This document shows, piece by piece, positions 9,544 through 18,790 of a DNA stretch of 64,000 bases. This stretch comes from Paracoccus everestensis. Its GTDB lineage: Bacteria; Pseudomonadota; Alphaproteobacteria; Rhodobacterales; Rhodobacteraceae. Location: NCBI RefSeq assembly GCF_021491915.1, contig NZ_CP090836.1:719001-783000 (forward strand), in the 5' to 3' direction. The notes under the pieces are model-generated. The model was given only the letters and a program-made list of their open reading frames with translations. It did no database searches and was not told where the DNA came from. The translations under genes were made by a program, and so were the position numbers. Numbering within the stretch: the first letter of the stretch is position 1; each line of letters begins with the position of its first letter.

Positions 9544-9936
9544 TCACCCGGCCGCCAAGGCAGCCGCCAAGGTTCTTGGCAGCCGCGCGGGGCGGCCCCC
9601 GGCGTCCAGGCAGGCCAGCGTCACCCGCGCCGTGAACAGCAGATCATCCCCGCGCCGGACGGCCTGTTCCACGACGATCCGCGCGGCGGTCATATGCGAA
9701 AGCACCGTTTCCACCGTCAGAAGGTCGTCGAAACGGGCAGGGCGCAGATAGTCCGCCTCGACCCGGCGAACGGCAAAGACATGGCCGCTGGCAACCTTCA
9801 GCGCAACCTGGTCGATGCCCCTGTCGCGCAGCCATTCCGACCGTCCGCGCTCGATGAATTTCAGGTAATTCGCATAATAGACGATCCCGGCAAGGTCGGT
9901 ATCCTCGTAATAAACGCGGACGGACAGTGCGTGCAT
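9544..9936 (-). CDS. ybgC: Tol-Pal associated acyl-CoA thioesterase YbgC
   Basis: This cytoplasmic hot-dog fold thioesterase hydrolyses acyl-CoA thioesters and is usually encoded with tolQ. The 130-residue product has the family motif YYEDTDLAGIVYYANYLKFIERGRS near the N-terminus, including the catalytic aspartate region of 4-hydroxybenzoyl-CoA thioesterases. The ATG at 9936 overlaps the stop codon of the upstream gene (TGATG). A TTG three bases earlier is possible but less likely. Confidence 0.93.
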   Translation of the reverse strand: MHALSVRVYYEDTDLAGIVYYANYLKFIERGRSEWLRDRGIDQVALKVASGHVFAVRRVEADYLRPARFDDLLTVETVLSHMTAARIVVEQAVRRGDDLLFTARVTLACLDAGGRPARLPRTLAAALAAG

Positions 9937-10511
9937 CAAACGTCCCCCATCCTTGCCGCCAGCCGCAAAGCATGGACCCGGTCCACTGCCGCAACCGGCA
10001 GGACCGGATCATAAGCCCCCCGGATCAGCGCCGCCATGGCGGGCGAAGGCGCGATGTCGCGCGCGAATGTCAGCGCGCAGCGCATGAACAGCGCTTCGGC
10101 CAACTGCCCCGGATGGCTGTCGGCCAGCCGGCCGCCCATGCGCAGGAACCCCAGGCAGGCGCGGATGCCGCCGTTGGCGTCAAAGCGGAACATTCGGTAT
10201 TGATCGGCATCGGCACGGGTCAGGCGGTCGGGCAGGTCCGGCGCGTCGGTCAGCCGGCCCAGGTCGGGAATGTCCGCCAGATCCGGCCAATCGCGGACAA
10301 AGAACAGCATCAGGTTCGCGCCCATGTCAGGATCCGCATCCGTCAACGGATGCCGCGCATGGGCAAAGCCCGCCCGGATCGCGCCGCGAAAGATGTTCAG
10401 GCTTTCATCGGCCAGGCCAAAGATCACCGGCGCCACCGGCCGTCCCCATCGGGCGCAAAGGAATGTTCCGTCAGGACGCGTGAACAGCGCGGCGATTTCA
10501 TCACTGGTCAT
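9936..10511 (-). CDS. conserved hypothetical protein upstream of ybgC
   Basis: I do not recognise the family of this 191-residue protein. It is acidic, soluble and without a signal peptide or membrane segment. Features seen are a short FLCARWGRPVAPVIFG block, GANLMLFFVRDW near the middle and several D/L-rich repeats such as LADIPDLGRLTDAPDLPDRL. It overlaps ybgC by one base, so it is probably translated with the tol-pal genes. The ATG at 10511 follows GGCGAGG, which acts as the ribosome binding site. A dispersed hairpin repeat ends just upstream. Confidence 0.7.
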   Translation of the reverse strand: MTSDEIAALFTRPDGTFLCARWGRPVAPVIFGLADESLNIFRGAIRAGFAHARHPLTDADPDMGANLMLFFVRDWPDLADIPDLGRLTDAPDLPDRLTRADADQYRMFRFDANGGIRACLGFLRMGGRLADSHPGQLAEALFMRCALTFARDIAPSPAMAALIRGAYDPVLPVAAVDRVHALRLAARMGDV

Positions 10512-10523
10512 GCCTCGCCCTTC

Positions 10524-10589
10524 ATCTTCTTCATGCAAATATCCTGGGGGAGTCGCCGGAACGGCGACGGGGGCAAGGCCCCCGGCGAC
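10524..10589. repeat. dispersed intergenic hairpin repeat, copy 1
   Basis: The plus strand reads AAATATCCTGGGGGAGTC, then two hairpins: GTCGCCG-GAA-CGGCGAC (10552-10568) and GGGGGC-AAG-GCCCCC (10569-10583). The same AAATATCC-CGGGGG-GTCC-hairpin arrangement recurs at about 29407, 36737 and (inverted) 50107. Here it lies downstream of scoB and upstream of the hypothetical gene, and it may also act as the scoB terminator. Confidence 0.75.
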
Positions 10590-10609
10590 ATTTCCCAAAG
10601 GGCGGCGGT

Positions 10610-11236
10610 TCAGTCGACGATCGTTGCTTCGGTAGCTTTGCGCAGTTCGTCCTCGGTCACGCCTTCCGCGCATTCGACGATCTTCAGTCCACCGGGCACC
10701 ACGTCCAGCACGCCCAGGTTGGTGATGATGCGGTCCACCACGCCCTTGCCGGTCAGGGGCAGGGTGCATTCGCGCAGCACCTTCGACTCGCCAGCCTTGT
10801 TGGTGTGGTCCATGACCACGATCACCCGGCCCACGCCCGCGACCAGATCCATGGCGCCGCCCATGCCCTTGACCAGCTTGCCAGGGATCATCCAGTTCGC
10901 CAGATCGCCATTCTCGGCCACTTCCATGGCGCCCAAGATCGCAGCCGCGATCTTGCCGCCCCGGATCATGCCAAAGCTGGTCGCGCTGTCGAAATAGGCG
11001 GTGCGGTTCAGTTCCGTGATGGTCTGCTTGCCCGCATTGATCAGGTCGGGATCTTCGTCGCCCTCGAATGGGAAGGGTCCCATCCCCAGCATCCCGTTTT
11101 CGGATTGCAACGTGATGTCCTTGTCGCCCACATAGTTGGCGACCAGCGTCGGAATGCCGATGCCGAGGTTCACGTACCAGCCGTCTTCCAGTTCCTGCGC
11201 CGCACGCGCGGCCATCTGGTTGCGGTCCCAAGCCAT
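10610..11236 (-). CDS. scoB: 3-oxoacid CoA-transferase subunit B
   Basis: The beta subunit of succinyl-CoA:3-ketoacid CoA-transferase moves CoA to acetoacetate and so opens ketone bodies for use as carbon. The 208-residue product has the active-site segment SENGMLGMGP, whose glutamate forms the glutamyl-CoA thioester, and the VNLGIGIPTL start typical of subunit B. The ATG at 11236 overlaps the scoA stop codon (TGATG); a GTG one codon earlier is the alternative. The pair feeds acetoacetyl-CoA towards polyhydroxybutyrate turnover or the ethylmalonyl-CoA pathway, whose ccr and ecm genes are in this window. Confidence 0.94.
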   Translation of the reverse strand: MAWDRNQMAARAAQELEDGWYVNLGIGIPTLVANYVGDKDITLQSENGMLGMGPFPFEGDEDPDLINAGKQTITELNRTAYFDSATSFGMIRGGKIAAAILGAMEVAENGDLANWMIPGKLVKGMGGAMDLVAGVGRVIVVMDHTNKAGESKVLRECTLPLTGKGVVDRIITNLGVLDVVPGGLKIVECAEGVTEDELRKATEATIVD

Positions 11237-11940
11237 CACGCGGTCTCCTTCTTGCGGGTGGTGCGCTGCTCGATGCGCTTCTCATGCTGGCCCTGCACGA
11301 TCCGGTGGACATAGATGCCGGGCAGGTGGATCATGTCGGGGTCCAGCGATCCCCGCGGGACGATCTCCTCGACCTCGGCCACGCAGACGCGGCCGCACAT
11401 CGCGGCGGGCGGGTTGAAGTTGCGCGCGGTCTTGCGGAACACCAGGTTGCCGGTGTCGTCGGCTTTCCAGGCCTTTACGATGGACAGATCCGCCACGATG
11501 CCGCGTTCCAGGATGTAATCCTGGCCGTCGAAGGTCTTGACCTCCTTGCCCTCGGCAATAACGGTGCCGACGCCGGTCTTGGTGTAAAAGCCCGGAATGC
11601 CGCAGCCGCCGGCGCGCATCCGTTCGGCCAGCGTGCCTTGGGGATTAAACTCCAGTTCCAGTTCGCCCGACAGGTACTGGCGCATGAATTCGGCGTTTTC
11701 CCCGACATAGCTGCTGATCATCTTCCTGATCTGCCGGGTTTGCAGCAGCACCCCCAGGCCAAAGTCATCGACGCCGCAGTTGTTGGATGCGACCGTCAGA
11801 TCCTTGGTGCCCGCATCGCGGATAGCCGCGATCAGCAGTTCGGGGATCCCGCAAAGGCCAAAGCCTCCGGCGGCGATGAACATCCCGTCATGCAGCAGCC
11901 CCTCCAATGCGTCGCTTGCCGTGGCATAGACCTTTTTCAT
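11236..11940 (-). CDS. scoA: 3-oxoacid CoA-transferase subunit A
   Basis: The alpha subunit of the same CoA-transferase, 234 residues. It has the N-terminal MKKVYATASDALEGLLHDG region and the glycine-rich GGFGLCGIPELLI CoA-binding segment of the family. Two ATGs are adjacent (11943, 11940). The second is preferred because it stands 4 nt after the strong GGGGGAGGG ribosome binding site. It is the first gene of the leftward transcription unit scoA-scoB. Confidence 0.94.
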   Translation of the reverse strand: MKKVYATASDALEGLLHDGMFIAAGGFGLCGIPELLIAAIRDAGTKDLTVASNNCGVDDFGLGVLLQTRQIRKMISSYVGENAEFMRQYLSGELELEFNPQGTLAERMRAGGCGIPGFYTKTGVGTVIAEGKEVKTFDGQDYILERGIVADLSIVKAWKADDTGNLVFRKTARNFNPPAAMCGRVCVAEVEEIVPRGSLDPDMIHLPGIYVHRIVQGQHEKRIEQRTTRKKETA

Positions 11941-11971
11941 CATCCCTCCCCCAAAATGACCGTGCTGCAGA

Positions 11972-12000
11972 TTTGTCGCTTGCGTATCGGGCCAAGTCAA
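11972..12000 (-). promoter_or_regulatory. candidate promoter of scoA-scoB
   Basis: On the minus strand TTGACT (11995-12000) and GACAAA (11972-11977) are separated by 17 nt, about 30 nt before the scoA start. The -35 box is good and the -10 box is poor, so this is only a candidate. Confidence 0.35.
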
Positions 12001-12267
12001 TGCGGCGGTGCAGCATGACCGGCCTTGCGCCTTTACCCCGCTGATCGTCGAGGTTTCATCCTGGCAAACGACCGACCACAGGTGGACCCGGTAGCTGCGT
12101 CAGATGCCATATCGTCGGGACTGCCTTTCCCTTGTCGCATACGGAAGGCGTTCTGCACGCCACAGGCCTGCAATTGCAGGCGGCTGCACTGGCAGCAATG
12201 TTCCTGCCCGGCAGCCTTCATGGCCGGGGCGAGGCTGCCAGCCGTTTTTGGCCAAAGCAGCCGAGGT
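12001..12267. other. intergenic region between topA and scoA
   Basis: No convincing gene is seen here. The only structure is a 7-bp hairpin GGCAGCC/GGCTGCC (12210-12216 with 12233-12239), about 30 nt after the topA stop. It lacks a U tail but could stabilise or end the topA transcript. A short open frame (about 60 codons, minus strand) has no ribosome binding site or family resemblance. Confidence 0.5.
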
Positions 12268-14943
12268 CTAGCCTCCGGCCGCCTTTTTCGTCGCCTTCTT
12301 GGCCGGGGCCTTCTTTGCCGCAGGTTTCTTTGCGGCGGCCTTGGCCTTGGGCGCGGCCTTCTTCTTGGCGGGCGACTTGCCGGCCTTGGCCGCGATCAGT
12401 TCAAGCGCCTGTTCAACCGTCAGATCCTCGGGCGACACATCGCGGGGCAGGGTGGCGTTCACCTTTTCCCATTTCACATAAGGACCATAGCGCCCGTTCA
12501 TCACCTGGATCGCGCCGCCGCCCGGATGATCGCCCAACTCGCGCAAGGGTGCCGCGGCAGCGGCGCGGCCACGCGTCTGCTTGGCGGCCAGAACCTCGAC
12601 CGCGCGGTTCATGCCAATGGTGAAGACCTCGTCCACATCGGGAAGGTTCGCGTATTTCGACCCGTGCTTTACATAGGGGCCAAAGCGGCCGATCCCGGCC
12701 TCGATCAACTCGCCGTCCTCGGGATGGGGGCCAATCGGGCGAGGCAGCGACAAAAGCTGCACCGCGCGGTCCAGATCCAGCGTTGCCGGGTTCCAGCCCT
12801 TGGGGATCGAGGAGCGGGCGGGCTTGGGGTTATCCTCGGTCGCCTCGCCCCGCTGGACATAGGGACCAAAGCGCCCGGTCTTGAGGCTGATCAGGACACC
12901 GTCATCCTCGCCCAGGATGCGGTCGCCCACGGCCTCCTCTCCGTCGGGGGCGGAAATGGGTCGGGTATATCGGCATTCGGGATAATTGGTGCAGCCGATA
13001 AAGGCGCCGCCCGACCGCGCGGTCTTAAGGTTCAGCCGTCCCTTGCCGCAGAGCGGGCATTCTCGCGGATCGCCGCCATCCGCACGCGGAGGGTAGAGGT
13101 GCGGGGCGAGCGCGTCGTCGATGGCGTCCAGAACCTCGGTGATGCGCAGTTCCGACGTGCCTTCAAGCGCCTTTGAAAAATCTTTCCAGAACCGCCCCAG
13201 CACCTCGCGCCACAACAGGTCGCCCGCGCTGATCTCGTCCAGTTCGTTTTCCAGATTTGCGGTGAAATCATGGCTGACATAGCGCGGGAAATACTTGGTC
13301 AGGAAAACCGTGACCAAGCGGCCCTTGTCCTCGGGGATCAGGCGGTTCTTGTCCTTGCGGACATATTCACGGTCCTGGATCGTGGTGACGATGCTGGCAT
13401 AGGTGGACGGGCGCCCGATGCCCAGCTCCTCCATGCGCTTGACCAGCGTCGCCTCGGTATAGCGGGGGGGCGGCTGGGTGAAGTGCTGTCGGGCGGCCAC
13501 GGCGGCGCTGTCGTTCAGCAGCAACCCCGGCGCGGATCGCTGTCCGGCAGGGGCGACGGGAACCGGATCGTCCTTTTCGCGGGCCTTGGCGAAATCGGCC
13601 TCGAAGGCCTTGCCGACCAGCAGGGCCGTCTCGCCCTGCTGGATCGCGGGCAGGCGGGCGCTGTCCTCGCCGTCATCGTCGTCGCGGCCCTGGTCATAAA
13701 CGCGCAGGAAGCCGTCGAACAGGATCACCTGGCCGGTCGCGCGCAGGCCGACCTGGTTGTCGGGGCTGGCGATGTCCACCGTGGTGCGCTCCATGCGTGC
13801 GGCTTCCATCTGGCTGGCGATAGTGCGCTTCCAGATCAGGTCATAAAGCTTGCGCTGGTCGTCCGCCGAAACCTTCAGCCGGTCGGGCGACAGCATCATG
13901 TCGGTGGGCCGGATGCATTCATGCGCTTCCTGCGCGTTCTTGGCCTTGTTCTTGTACATCCGCGGGCTGGAGGGGACATATTTGTCGCCAAACTTGGCGC
14001 GGATCGCGTCGCGCGCGGCATGGACCGCCTCGGGCGCCATGTCGATGCCGTCGGTGCGCATATAGGTGATCAGCCCTGCCTCATACAGCCGCTGGGCCGC
14101 CGACATACAGGCCTTGGCGCCCATGCCCAGCTTGCGGCTGGCTTCCTGCTGCAGGGTCGAGGTCATGAAGGGCGGCCAGGGGTTCCGCGTCGCGGGCTTG
14201 GCGGCAACGCCCGTCACGCGCAGGTCGCGGCTGGCCACGGCGCTGACCGCCATTGCGGCCTTTTCCGCCGTAGGCAGGTCGAAGCGGTCCAGCTTCGCAC
14301 CCGCCAGCGATACCAGCGTCGCATCGTATTCCGCACCGCCCGGCGTCGCGAGGCGCGCATGGACCGACCAGTATTCGCGGGCTTTGAAGGCCTCGATCTC
14401 CATCTCGCGGTCAACGATCAGGCGCAGGCAGACCGACTGCACCCGGCCCGCCGATTTCGCGCCCGGCAGCTTGCGCCACAGGACCGGGGACAGGTTGAAG
14501 CCCACCAAGTAATCCAGCGCGCGCCGGGCCAGATAGGCATCGACCAACGGCTGGTCGATCTGGCGCGGATTCGCCATCGCCTCGGTCACGGCAGATTTGG
14601 TGATGGCGTTAAAGGTGACGCGGCTGACCCCGCTGCCTTTTTTCAGCGCGGGCTGCAGGGCTTCCAGAAGATGCCATGAAATTGCCTCGCCCTCTCGGTC
14701 GGGGTCGGTGGCCAGGATCAGGTTTTGGTCATCCTTCAGCGCGTCCTTGATGGCCTTGAGGTGCTTGCGGCTGTCGGCCGCGACCTCCCATTTCATGGCG
14801 AAATCGTCGTTGGGGTCGACGCTGCCGTCCTTGGGCGGCAGGTCGCGGACATGACCAAACGAGGCCAGGACGCGATAGTCGCCGCCGAGGTATTTTTCGA
14901 TGGTCTTGGCCTTGGCCGGGGATTCCACGACGACGACGGGCAT
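12268..14943 (-). CDS. topA: DNA topoisomerase I
   Basis: This type IA topoisomerase relaxes negative supercoils. The 891-residue product begins with the TOPRIM domain (VVVESPAKAKTIEKYLG, later DPDREGEAISWHL). The catalytic tyrosine lies in GLITYMRTDG. One four-cysteine zinc motif (CPLCGKG... CTNYPEC) is followed by several topoisomerase C-terminal repeats with FGPYV/YGPYVK cores. The tail is a Lys/Ala-rich histone-like segment, common in alphaproteobacteria. GAGG precedes the ATG by 5 nt. It lies 94 bp downstream of dprA and is probably read from the same direction. Confidence 0.97.
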   Translation of the reverse strand: MPVVVVESPAKAKTIEKYLGGDYRVLASFGHVRDLPPKDGSVDPNDDFAMKWEVAADSRKHLKAIKDALKDDQNLILATDPDREGEAISWHLLEALQPALKKGSGVSRVTFNAITKSAVTEAMANPRQIDQPLVDAYLARRALDYLVGFNLSPVLWRKLPGAKSAGRVQSVCLRLIVDREMEIEAFKAREYWSVHARLATPGGAEYDATLVSLAGAKLDRFDLPTAEKAAMAVSAVASRDLRVTGVAAKPATRNPWPPFMTSTLQQEASRKLGMGAKACMSAAQRLYEAGLITYMRTDGIDMAPEAVHAARDAIRAKFGDKYVPSSPRMYKNKAKNAQEAHECIRPTDMMLSPDRLKVSADDQRKLYDLIWKRTIASQMEAARMERTTVDIASPDNQVGLRATGQVILFDGFLRVYDQGRDDDDGEDSARLPAIQQGETALLVGKAFEADFAKAREKDDPVPVAPAGQRSAPGLLLNDSAAVAARQHFTQPPPRYTEATLVKRMEELGIGRPSTYASIVTTIQDREYVRKDKNRLIPEDKGRLVTVFLTKYFPRYVSHDFTANLENELDEISAGDLLWREVLGRFWKDFSKALEGTSELRITEVLDAIDDALAPHLYPPRADGGDPRECPLCGKGRLNLKTARSGGAFIGCTNYPECRYTRPISAPDGEEAVGDRILGEDDGVLISLKTGRFGPYVQRGEATEDNPKPARSSIPKGWNPATLDLDRAVQLLSLPRPIGPHPEDGELIEAGIGRFGPYVKHGSKYANLPDVDEVFTIGMNRAVEVLAAKQTRGRAAAAAPLRELGDHPGGGAIQVMNGRYGPYVKWEKVNATLPRDVSPEDLTVEQALELIAAKAGKSPAKKKAAPKAKAAAKKPAAKKAPAKKATKKAAGG

Positions 14944-15037
14944 TGTTACCTCAGGGGACCTTGCGATGGGGCGGCAACATGGGTGCGGTCCCTGCCAGTG
15001 TCAACCGGGCGCCTTCATCCGCCGCGTGTGCCGATCA

Positions 15038-16165
15038 TCAGCCAAGCGCCAGCCGTCCGCCCGGCACGCGCAGCAGCCGGCCCTGCAGTTCCAGCGACAG
15101 GATCGCCGCATTGGCCGCAGCGGCGGGCAGGCCCAGGTCGCGGATCACGTCGTTTTCATCCGAAGGCGATGGGCTGAGACGAGAGATGATCCGCGCCTCG
15201 ATCTCTCCGGGCTCGGCGGGTTCGGGTGGTGTCGCGGGGCTGGGGGCAGGGGTCGCATCCGCCATGCCCATGGGTTCCGCCTCGCGGCCGAGGGCGGTGC
15301 AGACATCGGCTGAATTGCGCACCAGAACCGCGCCGTCGCGGATCAACTGGTTGCAGCCGCCGGCGCGGGCGTCCATCGGGTGACCGGGAACGGCCATCAC
15401 CTCGCGCCCCTGATCCAGCGCGTTTTTCGCTGTGATCAAGGTGCCCGACCGATGCGCGGCCTCGATCACGACAACCGCCTGCGACAGACCGGACACGATG
15501 CGGTTGCGGGTGGGGAAATGGCGGGCCTGGGGTTCGGTACCCGGCGGCTGTTCGGATACAAGCGCACCCCTTTCCGCAATCTGCGCGGCCAGAACGACGT
15601 TCTCGGCGGGATAGATCACGTCCACGCCCCCCGCCATCACGGCGATGGTTCCCGTGGGTAAGGCGGCGTTGTGGGCGGCGGTGTCGATGCCGCGCGCTAG
15701 GCCCGCAACGATGGTATGCCCGGCCTCTCCTAGGCCCGCCGCCATGCCGCGCGCCATGCGCAGCCCCAGGGACGAGGCGTTGCGCGCGCCGATCACGGCC
15801 ACGGGGTTGCGCGACAGCCATGCCGGATCGCCGCGCAGCCACAGGATTGGCGGAGCGCCGTCGATGTCCAGCAATGCAGTGGGATAGAGGGGCGAATCGC
15901 AACGGATCAGGCGGGCACCTGCCTTGCGGCCTGCTGCTAGCTCGGCCGCGGCCACGCCTTCGGGGCAGGCTTCGTAACTGGCGATGCCCGCTGCCGCCGC
16001 GATGTCGGGCAGGGCAACCAGTGCCGCCCGTGCGCTGCCATGTTCAGCCACCAGCCGGTGATAGGTTGCCGGTCCCACGCGCCGGGACCGGATCAGGCGC
16101 AGGACCGTCAGGTCGTCGTCCGCCATCTGGCTGCGCCTGTCAAAAGGAAGATGCCCGGTATCCAT
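15038..16165 (-). CDS. dprA: DNA-processing protein DprA (Smf)
   Basis: DprA binds incoming single-stranded DNA during natural transformation and loads RecA. The 375-residue protein has an N-terminal helical (SAM-like) region. The extended Rossmann fold includes VIGARNASSLGLRMARG, GLARGIDTAAH and SEQPPGTEPQARHFPTRNRI, the family signature. A C-terminal winged-helix (DML1-like) domain follows a Pro-rich linker. GGAGG lies 4 nt before the ATG. It is next to topA, a usual arrangement. Confidence 0.95.
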   Translation of the reverse strand: MDTGHLPFDRRSQMADDDLTVLRLIRSRRVGPATYHRLVAEHGSARAALVALPDIAAAAGIASYEACPEGVAAAELAAGRKAGARLIRCDSPLYPTALLDIDGAPPILWLRGDPAWLSRNPVAVIGARNASSLGLRMARGMAAGLGEAGHTIVAGLARGIDTAAHNAALPTGTIAVMAGGVDVIYPAENVVLAAQIAERGALVSEQPPGTEPQARHFPTRNRIVSGLSQAVVVIEAAHRSGTLITAKNALDQGREVMAVPGHPMDARAGGCNQLIRDGAVLVRNSADVCTALGREAEPMGMADATPAPSPATPPEPAEPGEIEARIISRLSPSPSDENDVIRDLGLPAAAANAAILSLELQGRLLRVPGGRLALG

Positions 16166-16232
16166 GCTGCCTCCGGCCCTTGTCCGGGAATCAGCATAAC
16201 CCCGAAGGCGTTAACAACTGGTTAGCGGCCTT

Positions 16233-17654
16233 TTACGCAGCCGAGCCGCCGACTGTCAGTCCGCCGATCAGCAGCGTCGGCTGGCCCACGCCCACCGGCA
16301 CCCACTGGCCCTGCTTGCCGCAGTTCCCGATCCCGGGATCCAGGGCCATGTCATTGCCGATGGCGCGGATTTGCTGCAGCGCGGTCGCCCCGTCGCCGAT
16401 CAGCGTGGCGCCCCGGATGGAATCGCCGACAACGCCGTTCTTGACGCTGTAAGCCTCGGTGCAACTGAACACGAACTTGCCGTTGGTGATGTCCACCTGG
16501 CCCCCGCCAAAGCCCACCGCATAGATGCCGTCGCGCAGATCGGCCAGGATCGCCGCCGGATCAGCGTCGCCGCCGGGCATGAAGGTGTTGGTCATGCGCG
16601 GCATCGGCGCATGGGCAAAGCTTTGACGCCGCCCGTTGCCCGTGGGTTCGACCCCCATCAGCCGCGCGTTCTGGCGGTCCTGCAAATAGCCCACGAGGAT
16701 CCCGTCCTCGATCAACACGTTGCGGGCGGGAGGCATTCCTTCGTCGTCCACGCTGATGGAACCGCGCCGGTCGGGGATGGTGCCGTCGTCGATGACCATC
16801 ACACCCGGTGCTGCGACACGTTGTCCCATCAGCCCGGCAAAGGCCGAGGCCTTCTTGCGGTTGAAATCGCCTTCCAGCCCATGGCCCACGGCCTCGTGCA
16901 GCAGGATGCCGGGCCAGCCGGGGCCAAGAACCACGTCCATCACGCCCGCAGGCGCAGGGACAGAGCGCAGGTTGACCAGGGCGATGCGCAGCGCCTCGTC
17001 CACGGCGGGTTGCCAGTGGGCCGGATCCATCAGCCCGGCCAGGGACACGCGCCCACCGCCGCCATGACCGCCGGATTCGCGGCGGTCGTTGTTTTCCACG
17101 ATCACGCTGACGTTCAGCCGCGCCATCGGACGGATATCGGTGACAAGCCCGCCTTCGGGCCGCAGGATCGCCACCTGCTGCAAGGACGACCCCAGGGCAA
17201 CCGTCACCTGGACCACGCGCGGATCGCGGGACCGGGCGTAATCGTCGATCTCGCGCAGCAAGGCGATCCGGGTGGCGAAGGGGATCCCCTCGGCGGGGTC
17301 GGCGGCCATGTACAGAGGCTGGACCTGCATGGGCGCGGCGGGGGCCAGGATGCCGCCGCCCTGTCCCACGGCCAAGCGCGCGGTTTCGGCCGCGCGGCGC
17401 AGCGCGGGTTCCGAAATCTCGGTCGAATGGGCATAGCCCGTCACCTCGCCCCGGACAGCGCGCAGGCCGAAGCCCTGTTCGGCGGTATAGCCTGAATTGC
17501 GCAGCCGCCCGTCGTCGAAGACCAGCGATTCAGACACGGAATGTTCCAGGAACAGTTCCCCGTCCTCGGCCCCTGCGGTGGCATCGCGCAGGATCGCCAG
17601 GGCACGGTCGCGGTCCAGGTGGGTGGCGAAGGGATCAAAGGGGGTTCGGGTCAT
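16233..17654 (-). CDS. tldD: metalloprotease TldD
   Basis: TldD with TldE (PmbA) forms a metalloprotease that trims modified peptides and antitoxins. The 473-residue product carries the metal-binding motif HEAVGHGLEGD and the family block RRGSISVDDEGMPP. It ends with the NCGKQGQ-VPVGVGQPTLLIGGLTVGG signature, all typical of TldD rather than TldE. I chose the ATG at 17654. A longer frame back to a TTG at 17726 is possible but would run towards the divergent ctaC promoter and adds no family sequence. Confidence 0.95.
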   Translation of the reverse strand: MTRTPFDPFATHLDRDRALAILRDATAGAEDGELFLEHSVSESLVFDDGRLRNSGYTAEQGFGLRAVRGEVTGYAHSTEISEPALRRAAETARLAVGQGGGILAPAAPMQVQPLYMAADPAEGIPFATRIALLREIDDYARSRDPRVVQVTVALGSSLQQVAILRPEGGLVTDIRPMARLNVSVIVENNDRRESGGHGGGGRVSLAGLMDPAHWQPAVDEALRIALVNLRSVPAPAGVMDVVLGPGWPGILLHEAVGHGLEGDFNRKKASAFAGLMGQRVAAPGVMVIDDGTIPDRRGSISVDDEGMPPARNVLIEDGILVGYLQDRQNARLMGVEPTGNGRRQSFAHAPMPRMTNTFMPGGDADPAAILADLRDGIYAVGFGGGQVDITNGKFVFSCTEAYSVKNGVVGDSIRGATLIGDGATALQQIRAIGNDMALDPGIGNCGKQGQWVPVGVGQPTLLIGGLTVGGSAA

Positions 17655-17847
17655 GGCGGGACGTCGTCTTTCTGTCAGCGGCGCAAGGGCCGGGACCGCC
17701 CGAACCTTGGGATTTTGCGAAGGCAAGCTTATGTATCACTTGCCCGTAGGGACGAGATATGGTCATAGAACGGTCAGTGTTAAAGGAAAAGGGGCGGTCT
17801 TGGGGCGCCCCTGCGGTCGCGCGGCCGCGCCAAGATAACGGGATGGG

Positions 17848-18750
17848 ATGATGGCAAAAGCGATGATTCGCCGTGCAGTCGCGGCAGCGTCCGGGCTTGC
17901 GTTGGCAGGAATGACAGCCGGTTCGGCCTTGGCGCAGGACGTTCTGGGCGAACTGCCGGTGATCGGCAAGCCCGAGGCGCGCGGCGTGAATTTCCAGCCC
18001 GCCGCGACCGAGCTTGCGCGGGACCAGCAATGGCTGGACCATTTCGTGCTGATCATCATCACCGTGGTCACGGTCGTGGTATGCGGGCTGCTGTTGTTCG
18101 CGATCCTGCGGTTCAACCGCCGCGCGAACCCGGTCCCGGCCAAGTTCACCCACAATACCCCGCTGGAGGTTGCCTGGACGCTGGTGCCGGTGCTGATCCT
18201 GGTGGCCATTGGCGCCTTTTCGCTGCCGGTGCTGTTTCGCAGCCAGGAAATGCCGGCCGATCCCGACGTGGTGATCAAGGCGATCGGGAACCAGTGGTAC
18301 TGGTCCTACGAATATCCCGAAAACGGCATCAGCTTCGATTCGATCATGCTGACCAAGGAAGAATTGCCCGAATACGGCTATGCCGAGGATGAATACCTGC
18401 TGGCCACCGATACCGCCGTGGTTGTTCCCGTGGGGCAGACCGTGCTGTTGCAGGTGACCGCGAACGACGTGATCCACAGCTGGACGATCCCGGCCTTTGC
18501 CGTAAAGCAGGACGCAGTTCCGGGCCGGATCGCGCAGGCCTGGTTCAACGTCGAACAGGAAGGCGTTTACTTCGGCCAGTGCAGCGAATTGTGCGGCATC
18601 AACCACGCCTATATGCCGATCGTCGTGAAGGCGGTAAGCCCCGAAGTCTATGCCGCCTGGGTCGCCGAACAGGGCGGCACCCTGGAAGGGGTTGCGGAAA
18701 CCGCCGCAGCCGATCCTGCAACGTCCGTGACGCTGGCCAAGGCCGACTGA
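17848..18750 (+). CDS. ctaC: cytochrome c oxidase subunit II (aa3-type)
   Basis: Subunit II accepts electrons from cytochrome c through the binuclear CuA centre. The 300-residue precursor has a signal peptide cut before [11 protein letters not shown], two membrane helices (about 66-86 and 109-130), and the CuA ligands H210, C245, E247, C249, H253 and M256 in [12 protein letters not shown]. The aromatic patch QWYWSYEYP is intact. The protein closely resembles the Paracoccus denitrificans subunit as I remember it. Catalytic subunit I is not in this window, so it must be encoded elsewhere. It heads the plus-strand cta operon and is divergent from tldD. Confidence 0.97.
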   Translation: MMAKAMIRRAVAAASGLALAGMTAGSALAQDVLGELPVIGKPEARGVNFQPAATELARDQQWLDHFVLIIITVVTVVVCGLLLFAILRFNRRANPVPAKFTHNTPLEVAWTLVPVLILVAIGAFSLPVLFRSQEMPADPDVVIKAIGNQWYWSYEYPENGISFDSIMLTKEELPEYGYAEDEYLLATDTAVVVPVGQTVLLQVTANDVIHSWTIPAFAVKQDAVPGRIAQAWFNVEQEGVYFGQCSELCGINHAYMPIVVKAVSPEVYAAWVAEQGGTLEGVAETAAADPATSVTLAKAD

Positions 18751-18759
18751 ACGTCGGCC
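18741..18759 (+). promoter_or_regulatory. hairpin straddling the ctaC stop codon
   Basis: A perfect 7-bp stem GGCCGAC/GTCGGCC holds the ctaC TGA in its 5-nt loop. There is no U tail, so it is not a classical terminator. It could slow decay of the ctaC part of the transcript and help give more subunit II than farnesyltransferase. Confidence 0.4.
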
Positions 18760-18790
18760 GGACCAGCAACACAGCCAGACTGAAGAAGCG

